A stretch of DNA of 64,000 bases from an uncultured Clostridia bacterium (GCA_944386805.1 CALXCO010000001.1:168368-232367); one strand, 5' to 3'; shown: positions 1-8,504, numbered from the stretch's first letter. Made by a program: numbers and translations. Notes: generated by a model from the letters alone, not told the origin.

Positions 1-515
1 TTGCAGAGGCAACCAGCCTGCCGATTATTATGTATTCGGTTCCTTCCCGTACCGGTGTCAATATTAAGCCTGCGACCTGCAAGGAACTTTCCAAGATCCC
101 GAATATCGTCGGTATTAAGGAAGCGAGCGGCAACATCGATCAGGTAACCGAAATCAAGGCACTGTGCGGAGACGATCTGGATATCTATTCGGGCGAAGAT
201 GGCATCATCACCCCGATTCTTTCGGTCGGCGGCATTGGTGTTATTTCGGTATTGTCCCATGTTTGCCCGCGTGAGACCCATGAAATCTGCCAGAAGTATC
301 TGGACGGAGATGTCAAGGGGAGCGCTACTTTGCAGCTGAAGTATCATAAGCTGGTTCAGGCTCTGTTCTCGGATGTCAATCCGATTCCGGTCAAGGCTGC
401 AATGAATCTGATGGGCTGGAATGTCGGTCATTGCCGTCTGCCGCTGGTGGATATGGCACCTGAGGCAGAAGAGAAGCTCGCACAGGTGATGCGGGAATAC
501 GGCCTGATTCAGTAA
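1..515 (+). CDS. dapA: 4-hydroxy-tetrahydrodipicolinate synthase, C-terminal part (cut by window edge)
   Basis: This enzyme condenses pyruvate with aspartate semialdehyde in the diaminopimelate/lysine pathway. The visible frame opens before the window, so only roughly the last 170 codons are present. The stretch GIKEASGN carries the Schiff-base lysine typical of the DapA/NAL family, and the later YSGEDG and GGIGVISV segments fit the C-terminal half of the TIM barrel. The next gene is dapB, the following step of the same pathway, 54 bases downstream, which supports DapA over other family members such as N-acetylneuraminate lyase. The stop is TAA at 513-515. Confidence 0.93.
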   Translation, partial: AEATSLPIIMYSVPSRTGVNIKPATCKELSKIPNIVGIKEASGNIDQVTEIKALCGDDLDIYSGEDGIITPILSVGGIGVISVLSHVCPRETHEICQKYLDGDVKGSATLQLKYHKLVQALFSDVNPIPVKAAMNLMGWNVGHCRLPLVDMAPEAEEKLAQVMREYGLIQ

Positions 516-569
516 TCAGGAAAAAAGCAGCGGAAAGCTGTATTGGGATGTGAAAAGGAGTTGTCTGTC

Positions 570-1322
570 ATGAAAAGAATCATCATCTGCGGTTGTCAGG
601 GAAAGATGGGGCATGTGCTGGAAAGCTGCATTGCTGAGCGGGATGACTGTGAGGTTGTCGCCGGTTTTGACATTGTGACCGAGCCGAAGAAGCCCTATCC
701 GGTGTTCAGCCATTTTGCAGACTGTACCGTGGATGCGGACGTTATCATCGATTTTTCCAATCCCGCTTCGCTGGATCAGCTGTTGGATTTTGCCGTTTCG
801 CACAATATGCCGCTGGTAATTGCGACCACCGGCTACAGTGAACAGCAGACGGCTGCTATTCATAAAGCCGCAGAGACAATTCCGGTATTCTTCTCGTTTA
901 ATATGTCGCTGGGCGTAAACCTCATGGCGGAGCTGGCCAAAAAGGCCGCTGCTTTCCTGGGCGGACAGTTTGACATTGAGATCGTCGAAAAGCATCACAA
1001 CCGCAAGGTGGATGCTCCCAGCGGCACCGCGCTGATGCTGGCAGACGCGATCAATACCGCTCTGGCAGAGCCTTGCAGTTATACCTATGATCGTCATTCG
1101 GTCCGCCGCAAACGGGAAAAGAATGAGATTGGTATTTCTTCTGTCCGCGGTGGGACGATTGTCGGGGAACATGAGATTATTTTTGCCGGCCGGGATGAGA
1201 TCATCGAGCTGAAACATACTGCGATGAGCCGGGAAATCTTTGCAGTCGGCGCGGTCAATGCTGCGGTTTATCTGGCAGACTCGATTCTGCCGAGAATTTA
1301 TACGATGTCGGATCTGCTCTGA
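570..1322 (+). CDS. dapB: 4-hydroxy-tetrahydrodipicolinate reductase
   Basis: DapB reduces the DapA product with NAD(P)H in the cytoplasm. The chosen ATG at 570 gives 250 residues and has AAAGGAG about ten bases before it; an ATG at 543 in the same frame would add nine residues but has no ribosome site. The N-terminus MKRIIICGCQGKMGH is the glycine-rich nucleotide-binding loop. EKHHNRKVDAPSGTA near residue 145 is the family signature, with the catalytic histidine pair, the lysine and the substrate-binding PSGTA. It lies between dapA and a double ACT-domain gene, so lysine synthesis is grouped here. Confidence 0.96.
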   Translation: MKRIIICGCQGKMGHVLESCIAERDDCEVVAGFDIVTEPKKPYPVFSHFADCTVDADVIIDFSNPASLDQLLDFAVSHNMPLVIATTGYSEQQTAAIHKAAETIPVFFSFNMSLGVNLMAELAKKAAAFLGGQFDIEIVEKHHNRKVDAPSGTALMLADAINTALAEPCSYTYDRHSVRRKREKNEIGISSVRGGTIVGEHEIIFAGRDEIIELKHTAMSREIFAVGAVNAAVYLADSILPRIYTMSDLL

Positions 1323-1338
1323 TGGTGGAGGAATGGTT

Positions 1339-1803
1339 ATGAAGGTTATTACCAAGCTGAGTGTCATGCAGGACGTGGCGCTGGTCACGCTGAACAAGGT
1401 GCCGGCAAACGTTGAATTTGTCTGCAAAATCTTTGACCGGCTGGACGAAGAGGGAATCAACGTCGATATGATTTCCCAGTCGCCGCTGACCGGGTCTTAT
1501 GTTTCCATCTCGTTTTCGACCAGTTCGGAAGACATGGTCAAAGTTGCAGCTCTTGCCAACGAGATCAGCAGGGAATACCCTTCGGTCCGGCCGCTGATCA
1601 GCCATAATAATGTAAAGATTTCGCTGTACGGGGAAGAGATGCCCCGCTACCACGGAATTGCGGCCAGTGTCTTCCGGGTGCTGAAAAACTGCGGGACGGA
1701 TGTGCTGCTGATTACCACCTCTTCGGTGGACATTTCGGTACTGGTCAATGGTGCCAGCGCAGAACAGTGTGTGGCTGCATTGACCGAAGCATTTGAATTG
1801 TAA
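1339..1803 (+). CDS. stand-alone double ACT-domain protein, aspartokinase beta-subunit-like
   Basis: The 154-residue product has no kinase domain but matches the layout of the regulatory C-terminus of aspartokinase. A first ACT unit contains EGINVDMISQ (about residues 41-50). A second unit contains ITTSSVDISVLV (about residues 122-133) and ends in ALTEAFEL, close to the aspartokinase ending. The start at 1339 follows GGAGG by seven bases; an ATG at 1333 lies too close to that site. It sits 16 bases after dapB. In aspartokinases of the Bacillus LysC type a beta subunit of about this size is made from an internal start; here the equivalent appears as its own gene. Binding of lysine or threonine is inference. 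Confidence 0.82.
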   Translation: MKVITKLSVMQDVALVTLNKVPANVEFVCKIFDRLDEEGINVDMISQSPLTGSYVSISFSTSSEDMVKVAALANEISREYPSVRPLISHNNVKISLYGEEMPRYHGIAASVFRVLKNCGTDVLLITTSSVDISVLVNGASAEQCVAALTEAFEL

Positions 1804-1818
1804 ATTTTTTGTGAATCA

Positions 1819-1853
1819 GCACGGTATTGCTTGCTATTTGAGCGGTACCGTGC
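1819..1853. repeat. 8-bp inverted repeat across the rpsB promoter
   Basis: GCACGGTA at 1819-1826 is perfectly repeated in inverse as TACCGTGC at 1846-1853, with 19 bases between. The second arm fills the promoter spacer up to the -10. No T-run follows, so it is not a normal intrinsic terminator for the upstream genes. Confidence 0.6.
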
Positions 1854-1859
1854 TAAAAT
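1831..1859 (+). promoter_or_regulatory. sigma-A-type promoter of rpsB-tsf
   Basis: TTGCTA (1831-1836), 17-bp spacer, TAAAAT (1854-1859), with TGC in front of the -10. The leader from about 1866 to 1995 is GC-rich and could fold, as ribosomal protein leaders often do, but I cannot assign a known leader motif. Confidence 0.7.
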
Positions 1860-1995
1860 AATATCTGCATTACGCACGCGGTCTGTTTCTCTGCGCAGGG
1901 TGCCAAACTGTGTTGGTCGCGCAGCACACGCCGCGGTGGATACCGGTCCAATTTAAAACCGGGAAAACCAAATTTTTTACAGGAGGACTACGCAA

Positions 1996-2724
1996 ATGGC
2001 AGTAGTATCTATGAAACAGCTCCTCGAAGCTGGCGTACACTTTGGTCATCAGACCAGAAGATGGAACCCGAAGATGGCTCCTTATATCTTCACCGAAAGA
2101 AACGGCATCTACATCATCGACCTGCAGAAGACCGTTAAGAAGCTGGACGAGGCTTATAACTTTGTCCGTGACGTTGCTGCAAACGGCGGCGAGGTTCTGT
2201 TTGTTGGTACCAAAAAACAGGCTGGCGATTCCATCAAGGAAGAGGCTGAGCGCTGCGGCATGCATTATGTCAACGCAAGATGGCTCGGCGGTATGCTGAC
2301 CAACTTCAAGACCATCCAGAAGAGAATTGAACGTCTTGCACAGCTGCGCAAGATGGAAGAAGACGGCACTTTTGAGCTGCTGCCCAAGAAGGAAGTCGTC
2401 AAACTGAAACTCGAAATCGAGAAACTCGAAAAATTCATCGGCGGTATCAAACAGATGAAGACTCTGCCTGCTGCACTGTTCATCGTTGACCCCAAGAAGG
2501 AAAAGATTGCAGTTTCCGAAGCAAGAAAGCTGAATATCCCGATCGTTGCAATCGTTGATACCAACTGCGATCCTGACGAAGTTGATTATGTTATTCCCGG
2601 CAACGACGACGCTATCCGCGCTGTCAAGCTGATCGCCGGCGCTATGGCAAACGCTGTCATGGAAGGCCGTCAGGGTCAGAGCGACGCTCCTGTTGTTGAA
2701 GAGGAAGCTCCCGTCGAGGAATAA
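1996..2724 (+). CDS. rpsB: 30S ribosomal protein S2
   Basis: S2 is a small-subunit ribosomal protein assembled late on the 30S body. The 242-residue product shows the family pattern throughout: [20 protein letters not shown] at residues 6-25, [18 protein letters not shown], and [13 protein letters not shown] near residue 95, then a helical coiled part and a C-terminus rich in Glu. AGGAGG stands nine bases before the start. Codon use is strongly biased (AGA, CGT and CGC for Arg and no CGG), as expected for an abundant protein. The gene is followed by tsf, the usual Firmicutes order. Confidence 0.98.
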   Translation: MAVVSMKQLLEAGVHFGHQTRRWNPKMAPYIFTERNGIYIIDLQKTVKKLDEAYNFVRDVAANGGEVLFVGTKKQAGDSIKEEAERCGMHYVNARWLGGMLTNFKTIQKRIERLAQLRKMEEDGTFELLPKKEVVKLKLEIEKLEKFIGGIKQMKTLPAALFIVDPKKEKIAVSEARKLNIPIVAIVDTNCDPDEVDYVIPGNDDAIRAVKLIAGAMANAVMEGRQGQSDAPVVEEEAPVEE

Positions 2725-2775
2725 TCTGCTGGAAAGCTACCCGAACAAACCTGAATATTTAGGAGGAACATAATC

Positions 2776-3690
2776 ATGGCATTCACCGCTAAGGATGTAA
2801 AAGATCTGCGTGAAAAGACCGGCTGCGGCATGATGGACTGCAAAAAAGCTCTTGCCGAGAGCGACGGCGATATGGACAAGGCTATCGAGTACCTGAGAGA
2901 AAAAGGACTGGCTGCTGTTGCGAAAAAGGCGAGCAGAATCGCTGCTGAGGGCTTGGTTGTTGTCGTAATCGAAGGCAATGTCGGCGCTGTTCTGGAAGTC
3001 AACGCTGAGACCGACTTCGTTGCGAAGAACGAAACCTTCGTTGCTATGTGCAACAACATCGCTGCTACCATCGTTAAGCAGAACCCTGCTGATGTTGACG
3101 CTCTGATGACCATGCACTGCGAGAACACCGATATGACCGTTGAGGAAGCTGTTCGCGACAGAATCCAGGTCATCGGCGAGAACATGAAAGTCCGTCGTTT
3201 TGTCCGTATGGAAGGCAACCTGGTTTCCTACGTTCATGCTGGCGGCAAGATCGGCGTTCTGGTCAACTTTGACACCGACTGCGCTGATAAAGATGCTTTC
3301 AAGGCTGCTGCAAAAGACGTTGCAATGCAGATTGCTTTCTCCAACCCGACCTACCTCTCCAAGGAAGATGTTCCTGCTGACGTTGTCGCAAAAGAGAAAG
3401 AAATCATCCTCGCTCAGATGGACAATGATCCTAAGATGGCCAACAAACCCGAAAAGGTTAAAGAGGGCATCGTTATGGGTAAACTGGGCAACTTCTATAA
3501 AGATGTCTGCCTGAAAGAACAGGCATTTGTTAAGGACGAGAAGATGAGCGTTCAGGCTTACCTCGACGCACAGGCTAAGGCTATGGGCGGCAAGATCTCT
3601 CTGGTTGCTTATGCTCGTCTGGAAAAAGGCGAAGGCCTTGAAAAACGTGAAGACAACTTCGCTGATGAAGTTGCCAGCATGATCAAATAA
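2776..3690 (+). CDS. tsf: translation elongation factor Ts
   Basis: EF-Ts is the guanine-nucleotide exchange factor of EF-Tu. The 304-residue protein begins with the UBA-like N-terminal domain MAFTAKDVKDLREKTGCGMM, and TGCGMMDCKKAL is the contact region with EF-Tu. ETDFVAKNE near residue 80 is the second family signature. AGGAGG is well placed before the ATG. The gene lies 51 bases after rpsB and ends in front of a strong terminator, so rpsB-tsf is a two-gene transcript. The codon bias matches rpsB. Confidence 0.98.
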   Translation: MAFTAKDVKDLREKTGCGMMDCKKALAESDGDMDKAIEYLREKGLAAVAKKASRIAAEGLVVVVIEGNVGAVLEVNAETDFVAKNETFVAMCNNIAATIVKQNPADVDALMTMHCENTDMTVEEAVRDRIQVIGENMKVRRFVRMEGNLVSYVHAGGKIGVLVNFDTDCADKDAFKAAAKDVAMQIAFSNPTYLSKEDVPADVVAKEKEIILAQMDNDPKMANKPEKVKEGIVMGKLGNFYKDVCLKEQAFVKDEKMSVQAYLDAQAKAMGGKISLVAYARLEKGEGLEKREDNFADEVASMIK

Positions 3691-3710
3691 TTGATATTTG
3701 GCTGATAAAA

Positions 3711-3743
3711 GGGTCTGGAACCAACAGGTTCCGGACCCTTTTT
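3711..3743 (+). terminator. intrinsic terminator of rpsB-tsf
   Basis: A 12-bp stem (3711-3722 with 3727-3738, one G-T pair) closes on the loop AACA and is followed by five T residues. Confidence 0.92.
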
Positions 3744-3785
3744 GCGTAGTTTTCCTGCCGGGATTTGTCAAATACGGTCAGATGC

Positions 3786-3814
3786 TTGTAATTTTTGCTG
3801 TAATGTGCTAAAAT
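3786..3814 (+). promoter_or_regulatory. promoter of the CapA-like gene
   Basis: TTGTAA (3786-3791), 17-bp spacer, TAAAAT (3809-3814) with an extended -10 TGC. Confidence 0.65.
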
Positions 3815-3888
3815 GTAAATACCTTTTGGATGATTTGCGGCGCAGATGCCGCCTTTCATGATCTGCTGTAATAGATGAGGAAATATAG

Positions 3889-5142
3889 ATGAAAAAGTTT
3901 TTGATCGTATTGATCGCTGGACTGGCAGCGGCTGTCGCGGTTCAGTCGGTCTGGGGAATGACAGCCGGTGAAACCGAGGCAGAAATTCAGGCAACGATAG
4001 ACAGCCAGCAGTCGGATTCCTCTGAACCATCTGAACCGGAACAACCGGAGTCCAGCGAGCTCTCTGAACCGGAATGGCAGCCGCAGACGGTGCGGCTTGT
4101 TTCGGCGGGGGATAACCTGATTCATTCCTCGCTGTACGAACAGGCGGCTGCACGGTCGACCGACGGCGGGTATGATTTTGGGGCGCTGTACGAAAATGTC
4201 GCGGATTATTTTCAGGAGGCAGATATTGCAACCCTGAACCAGGAAACTGTCATTGCGCCAAGCCGCGCGCCTGCGACTTATCCCTGCTTCAACTCACCGC
4301 CTGATCTGGCCTATTATCTTGACACCCAGTGCGGCTTTGATGTGCTCAACCTTGCGAATAACCATTGCCTGGACCAGGGAACTTCAGGACTGGAAGAGTG
4401 CCTGACATTCTGGGAGGAAAACTATCCGGATATTCTCACGACGGGTGTTTACCAGAATGCGGAAGATGAGGCCAATATCCGGACCAAAGAGGTCAATGGG
4501 ATTACCTTTGCGTTTCTGGGAATGACAGAACTGACAAATGGACTGTCGCTTGCATCCGATTCGGATATTGTCATCACACAGGCATTGGACGACGCGGGAA
4601 TGGAAGAGCTGCGGACCCAGATTGAAAAGGCAGACGAGCTGGCGGACGTTGTCATTATGAATGTGCACTGGGGCAATGAGTATTCCTTTACACCGACCGA
4701 ACGGCAGGAGTACCTTGCCCAGCAGATGACCGACTGGGGTGTTGATATCGTCATTGGACACCATCCGCATGTCCTCCAGCCGGTTGAAACGCGGGAGACA
4801 GCGGACGGCCGGACGGCACTGATTGCCTATTCCCTGGGAAATTTTGTGTCGGCACAGGCAGATGCCTATTGTCTGATCGGTGGGGTGCTGGACTATACCG
4901 TCACCCGACAGGAGGAAGGCGGGGAAGTGACGATCAGCAGCTATTCGCTGGAGCCGGTCGTCACCCACTACGATTCCGGTTATCAGAACAACCGCATCTA
5001 TCTGCTGGATGATTATACCGACGAACTGGCTTCGACCCATGGCGTCCGGGCACGGTACAGCAGTTTCAGCCTGAGTTATATTGACAGTCTTTTGCAGGAG
5101 GTCGTCGGCAGTGAAGCACTTGCCGGCGTAACGCTTCCATAA
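3889..5142 (+). CDS. CapA family secreted metallophosphatase-like protein
   Basis: This is a 417-residue exported protein with a signal peptide or membrane anchor in the first 25 residues (MKKFLIVLIAGLAAAVAV), then a Ser/Glu/Pro-rich linker to about residue 65. The rest has the PGA_cap/CapA pattern of the calcineurin-like fold: SAGDNLIHSS, NQETVI, LANNHCLDQG, the VHWGNEY segment and GHHPHVLQP. CapA proteins are known from poly-gamma-glutamate capsule synthesis, but most members in gut Clostridia stand alone. No capB or capC is nearby here, so capsule function should not be assumed. The gene is monocistronic as far as the sequence shows. Confidence 0.88.
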   Translation: MKKFLIVLIAGLAAAVAVQSVWGMTAGETEAEIQATIDSQQSDSSEPSEPEQPESSELSEPEWQPQTVRLVSAGDNLIHSSLYEQAAARSTDGGYDFGALYENVADYFQEADIATLNQETVIAPSRAPATYPCFNSPPDLAYYLDTQCGFDVLNLANNHCLDQGTSGLEECLTFWEENYPDILTTGVYQNAEDEANIRTKEVNGITFAFLGMTELTNGLSLASDSDIVITQALDDAGMEELRTQIEKADELADVVIMNVHWGNEYSFTPTERQEYLAQQMTDWGVDIVIGHHPHVLQPVETRETADGRTALIAYSLGNFVSAQADAYCLIGGVLDYTVTRQEEGGEVTISSYSLEPVVTHYDSGYQNNRIYLLDDYTDELASTHGVRARYSSFSLSYIDSLLQEVVGSEALAGVTLP

Positions 5143-5185
5143 AAATGTTATCGATAAATTTTTGATATAGAAAGGTCGTATTCCT

Positions 5186-6376
5186 ATGCAGTATTCTTTT
5201 TCCGACAGAATCAGCAACCTTCATCCGTCTGCTATCCGTGAAATTCTGAAAAACAGTGACCCAAATGTCATTTCGCTGGCGGCAGGCAACCCTGCGGTTG
5301 AATCTTTCCCGGTAGCCGAGATGAAGGAAATTGCCGACCATATTTTTGACACCGCTTCCGGCGTCGCTTTCCAGTACGGCATCACCGAAGGTTATCCTCG
5401 TCTGCGTGAGCTGGTTATGAAACGCCAGAAAGAGAAATACGGGATTGGCAATGAAAATGACGATATTATGATTATCTCCGGCGGCACTCAGGCGATGGAC
5501 CTTTCGACCAAAGTTCTGGTTAATGAAGGGGATACCGTTCTTTCAGAAGATCCGGCGTTTGTCGGCGCACTGAACACCTTCCGTTCGTATGCGGCCCATC
5601 TGGTCGGCATTCCGATGGAAGACGACGGAATGGATATCGCGGCGCTTGAGAAGGCACTGAAGGAAAATAAAAATGTCAAGATGCTGTATACCATTCCTTC
5701 TTTCCATAACCCGCTCGGCATCTGCACTTCACTGGAAAAACGCAAGGAGATCTACCGTCTGTGCAGCGAATATGGCGTGATGATTCTGGAAGACAACCCG
5801 TATGGTGAGCTGCGGTTTGACGGGGAGGATATTCCGACCCTCAAGTCGATGGATACCGAAGGAATTGTCATCTATACCAGCTCCTTCTCGAAGGTTATGT
5901 CCGCCGGTATCCGTCTGGGATTTGTTATCGCGCCCAAACCCGTTCTGGACAAGATGGCAGTCGGCAAACAGGCAGTTGATACCCACTCCAACCTCTTCTT
6001 CCAGATGCTGATTGCGGATTATATGGAAAAGTATGATTATGACGGACACATCCAGATGATTCGTGACCTTTACCGTCATAAGAGCGGTCTGATGCTGGAT
6101 GAAATCCGCAAAGGTTTCCCTGCAAGCGTCAAGTATACTGTCCCGCAGGGCGGACTGTTTTTGTGGTGCACGCTGCCGGAAGGGGCAGACATGCTGAAAT
6201 TTGTTCAGTTTGCCAAATCTAAAGGGGTCGCGATTGTTCCGGGTATTGCCTTTAATGTCGACGAATCGGCTCCCAGCCGCTGCTTCCGTCTGAATTACTC
6301 GACGCCGACCGATGAAAAGCTGGTCGCCGGTACCCGGATTCTGGGTGAGGCCCTGCATGAATTCCTGGGCGAATAA
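5186..6376 (+). CDS. PLP-dependent aminotransferase (class I/II, 2-aminoadipate/MocR-type family)
   Basis: The 396-residue cytoplasmic protein has the fold-type I aminotransferase pattern: ISLAAGNPAVESFP near the N-terminus, GGTQAMDL for phosphate binding, PSFHNPLG with the Asn that contacts the cofactor, EDNPYGELRF, and SSFSKVMSAGIRLGF with the Schiff-base lysine near residue 238. The closest characterised relatives use aromatic amino acids or 2-aminoadipate; the real substrate cannot be read from the sequence. No winged-helix domain is attached, so it is not a MocR regulator. The neighbours do not point to one pathway. Confidence 0.88.
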   Translation: MQYSFSDRISNLHPSAIREILKNSDPNVISLAAGNPAVESFPVAEMKEIADHIFDTASGVAFQYGITEGYPRLRELVMKRQKEKYGIGNENDDIMIISGGTQAMDLSTKVLVNEGDTVLSEDPAFVGALNTFRSYAAHLVGIPMEDDGMDIAALEKALKENKNVKMLYTIPSFHNPLGICTSLEKRKEIYRLCSEYGVMILEDNPYGELRFDGEDIPTLKSMDTEGIVIYTSSFSKVMSAGIRLGFVIAPKPVLDKMAVGKQAVDTHSNLFFQMLIADYMEKYDYDGHIQMIRDLYRHKSGLMLDEIRKGFPASVKYTVPQGGLFLWCTLPEGADMLKFVQFAKSKGVAIVPGIAFNVDESAPSRCFRLNYSTPTDEKLVAGTRILGEALHEFLGE

Positions 6377-6432
6377 GCAAAATATTTAAAATATTTTCTG
6401 ATTTTCGGTCATAGAAACGGTATCCTTTCCTC

Positions 6433-6461
6433 TTGACAAGAGGAAAAAGGGGTGCTATACT
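6433..6461 (+). promoter_or_regulatory. promoter of the T-box-trpS unit
   Basis: TTGACA (6433-6438), 17-bp spacer, TATACT (6456-6461) with extended -10 TGC. It is one of the closest to consensus in the window. Confidence 0.85.
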
Positions 6462-6466
6462 TTTTG

Positions 6467-6730
6467 TAAACCGATGATTGAGAAGAGTATCCGGGCGGTT
6501 TGCCTGTACAGAGAGTGCCGTATCTGGTGGAAGCGGTAGCTGGCGGCTCCGGTGAATGGACTCATGAGGGTGGAAAGAAAGGCGGGGAATATACCTGCTG
6601 AGTAATGTCCGACGGTTTTCTTTCGCCGTTATTTGGAAAGAGCGTATGTTGGTACGAAGATTTGGGTGGCTACGAAAAAGAGCTTTGAGGGCTTCTTTCC
6701 CATGTCGGGAGAGGAGTCCTTTTTGTTTTG
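6467..6730 (+). promoter_or_regulatory. T-box leader for trpS, Trp specifier
   Basis: About 260 bases between promoter and gene hold the elements of a T-box. A stem I region has GAATGGAC at 6555-6562, whose TGG (6557-6559) fits a tryptophan specifier codon. The T-box core GGGTGGCTACG is at 6664-6674, followed by an intrinsic terminator. The bulge TGGC would pair with a GCCA acceptor end, which suits a tRNA-Trp with G as discriminator. Uncharged tRNA-Trp would stabilise the antiterminator and raise synthetase expression. The boundaries and exact stem I fold are approximate. Confidence 0.85.
6688..6730 (+). terminator. T-box regulated terminator
   Basis: A 14-bp stem with three G-T pairs (6688-6701 with 6707-6720), loop ATGTC, then TTTTTGTTTT. 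It starts right after the T-box core, as expected for the competing terminator helix. Confidence 0.88.
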
Positions 6731-6776
6731 ACGATTCCCTTTTCCTCGTAAAATTCGATGAAAGGAAGTTCTTATT

Positions 6777-7778
6777 ATGGAACAGCAGCAGAAAAAAAAA
6801 TCAATCCTCAGCGGTATTCAGCCGACTGGCGTTTTTACCCTTGGCAACTATATCGGAGCGGTCAAAAACTGGGGTCCGATGCAGGATGAGTTTGACTGCG
6901 CCTATATGATCGCTGATCTGCACGCCATCACCGTCCGGCAGGACCCGAAGGTTTTCCGTCAGCAGATTCTGTCCTGTTACGCACTGCTGCTCTCCTGCGG
7001 CATCGACCCGGAGAAGAGCATCGTCTTTATCCAGAGCCAGAACAAAAACCATGCACAGCTGTCCTGGATTCTGTCCTGCTATACCCAGTTCGGCGAACTG
7101 TCCCGTATGACCCAGTTCAAGGATAAGTCGGCAAAACACGCCGACAATGTCAATGCAGGCCTGTTTACCTATCCGTCTCTGATGGCAGCGGACATTCTGT
7201 TGTATCAGGCAGATCTGGTTCCGGTTGGTGCCGACCAGACCCAGCATCTGGAACTGACCCGCACGATTGCCAACCGGTTCAACGGCGTTTACGGCAATAC
7301 CTTCAAACTGCCCGAAGGATATGTTCCCAAAGCCGGCGCGAAGATCATGTCGCTGGCTGAACCTACCAAGAAGATGTCCAAATCGGATGAAAACCCGAAT
7401 GCCTGCATTCTGATTCTGGATGAGAAAGACCAGATTATCAAGAAGTTCAAACGTGCGGTCACCGACTCGGAGATGGAAGTCCGTTACGGTGAAGGAAAGG
7501 ACGGCATCAACAACCTGATGACCATCTACGGCGCGGTTACTGGCAAGTCGATGGATGAAATCACTTCTGAGTTTGCCGGAAAGGGTTATGGAGATTTCAA
7601 GGTTGCAGTCGGTGAAGCAGTTGCCGACCATCTGCGTCCGGTCCGCGAGGAATATGCGCGGCTGATGGCAGATAAGGGATATCTGGAGAGCTGCTACCGC
7701 AGAGGCGCCGAGCTGTCGGAGAGAATCAGTCATCGCACTCTGGAAAAGGTTATGAAGAAAGTCGGATTTATTCTGTAA
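6777..7778 (+). CDS. trpS: tryptophanyl-tRNA synthetase
   Basis: TrpS charges tRNA-Trp in the cytoplasm. The 333-residue product has the class Ic hallmarks: GIQPTGVFTLGNYIGA near residue 18 holding the HIGH-like TLGNYIG, MIADLHAIT, VGADQTQHLELTR in the amino-acid pocket, and KKMSKSDEN as the KMSKS loop near residue 203. Its length is typical. AAAGGAAG precedes the ATG. Control by the upstream T-box is strongly suggested by the matching Trp specifier. The gene is followed by its own terminator. Confidence 0.98.
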   Translation: MEQQQKKKSILSGIQPTGVFTLGNYIGAVKNWGPMQDEFDCAYMIADLHAITVRQDPKVFRQQILSCYALLLSCGIDPEKSIVFIQSQNKNHAQLSWILSCYTQFGELSRMTQFKDKSAKHADNVNAGLFTYPSLMAADILLYQADLVPVGADQTQHLELTRTIANRFNGVYGNTFKLPEGYVPKAGAKIMSLAEPTKKMSKSDENPNACILILDEKDQIIKKFKRAVTDSEMEVRYGEGKDGINNLMTIYGAVTGKSMDEITSEFAGKGYGDFKVAVGEAVADHLRPVREEYARLMADKGYLESCYRRGAELSERISHRTLEKVMKKVGFIL

Positions 7779-7784
7779 TTTGCC

Positions 7785-7817
7785 AGCTGCAATGTCTTGT
7801 ACATTGCAGCTTTTTTA
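7785..7817 (+). terminator. intrinsic terminator of trpS
   Basis: A perfect stem (7786-7795 with 7801-7810), loop CTTGT, then six T residues. Confidence 0.93.
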
Positions 7818-7831
7818 TTGGAGGGGACTCA

Positions 7832-8368
7832 ATGTTTTCGATGACATTTCGGTGTGTGACCAGACGCTTGGTCATCCGCAGAATGCATCCGGACGACTGG
7901 CAGGACCTGTATGCCTATCTGTCCGATCCGGATACCGTCCGCTATGAGCCGTATGAACCGTACACCCGTCAGGAAGCGAGACTTGAGGCGGCCAACCGCG
8001 CAAACTGCCCGGAGTTTCTGGCGGTCTGTCTGCTGACCAACGGACGGATGATCGGAAATTTGTATGTCAGCTGTCATAAGGAGGATGGCTGTGAACAGGG
8101 GAGCGTATATGAGCTGGGATATATTTTCAACCGGAAATACCGGGGGAAAAACTATGCTTTTGAGAGCTGCAACGCCATTATGCAGCTGCTCTGGAAGAAT
8201 TCCGGCACCGGGAAAATCTTTGCGGAATGTGACGCGCGCAATACCCGCTCCCGTCATTTGATGGAGCGTCTGGGAATGCAGATGGAAGCAACATTCTCCG
8301 GAGAAGACTTTACCGGTGAGCAAAAACAGGCGCTGCATTGCCGCTATAGCATCTTGCGGACAGACTGA
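7832..8368 (+). CDS. GNAT family N-acetyltransferase
   Basis: The 178-residue protein resembles the RimJ/RimL-type acetyltransferases that modify protein N-termini or small amines using acetyl-CoA. It has TRRLVIRRMHPDDWQDLYAYLSD at the start of the fold, GSVYELGYIFNRKYRGKNYA as the beta4/alpha3 acetyl-CoA loop near residue 97, and ECDARNTRSRHLMERLGM near residue 130, which is the usual GNAT motif B. GGAGGGG lies before the ATG. It sits after the trpS terminator and no clear promoter is visible in the short gap. The substrate is unknown. Confidence 0.9.
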   Translation: MFSMTFRCVTRRLVIRRMHPDDWQDLYAYLSDPDTVRYEPYEPYTRQEARLEAANRANCPEFLAVCLLTNGRMIGNLYVSCHKEDGCEQGSVYELGYIFNRKYRGKNYAFESCNAIMQLLWKNSGTGKIFAECDARNTRSRHLMERLGMQMEATFSGEDFTGEQKQALHCRYSILRTD

Positions 8369-8398
8369 TGACCTTTTCATTATTTTATTTGCTATCCA

Positions 8399-8428
8399 TT
8401 GACAGATATTGTATATATTTGCTATAAT
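8399..8428 (+). promoter_or_regulatory. promoter of the ROK gene pair
   Basis: TTGACA (8399-8404), 18-bp spacer, TATAAT (8423-8428) with extended -10 TGC. A leader of about 70 bases follows. Confidence 0.78.
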
Positions 8429-8504
8429 AGAAATGTTATTACGGGTTATTGAGGAGCCGGTATTGTCCGGGAATACACCTGTATGATGGAAAGGATGATT
8501 GTTA

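Noticed and set aside
3889..5142. Capsule (poly-gamma-glutamate) synthesis locus
   Set aside because: Only the CapA-like gene is present; there are no capB, capC or capE genes beside it.
5147..5156. TTATCGATAA before the aminotransferase gene as a DnaA box or operator
   Set aside because: It does not match the DnaA box, is only ten bases in an A/T-rich gap and no promoter can be placed around it.
6646..6909. A short plus-strand frame through the T-box terminator and the trpS start
   Set aside because: It overlaps the RNA leader and the certain trpS start, lacks a ribosome site and has no family features.
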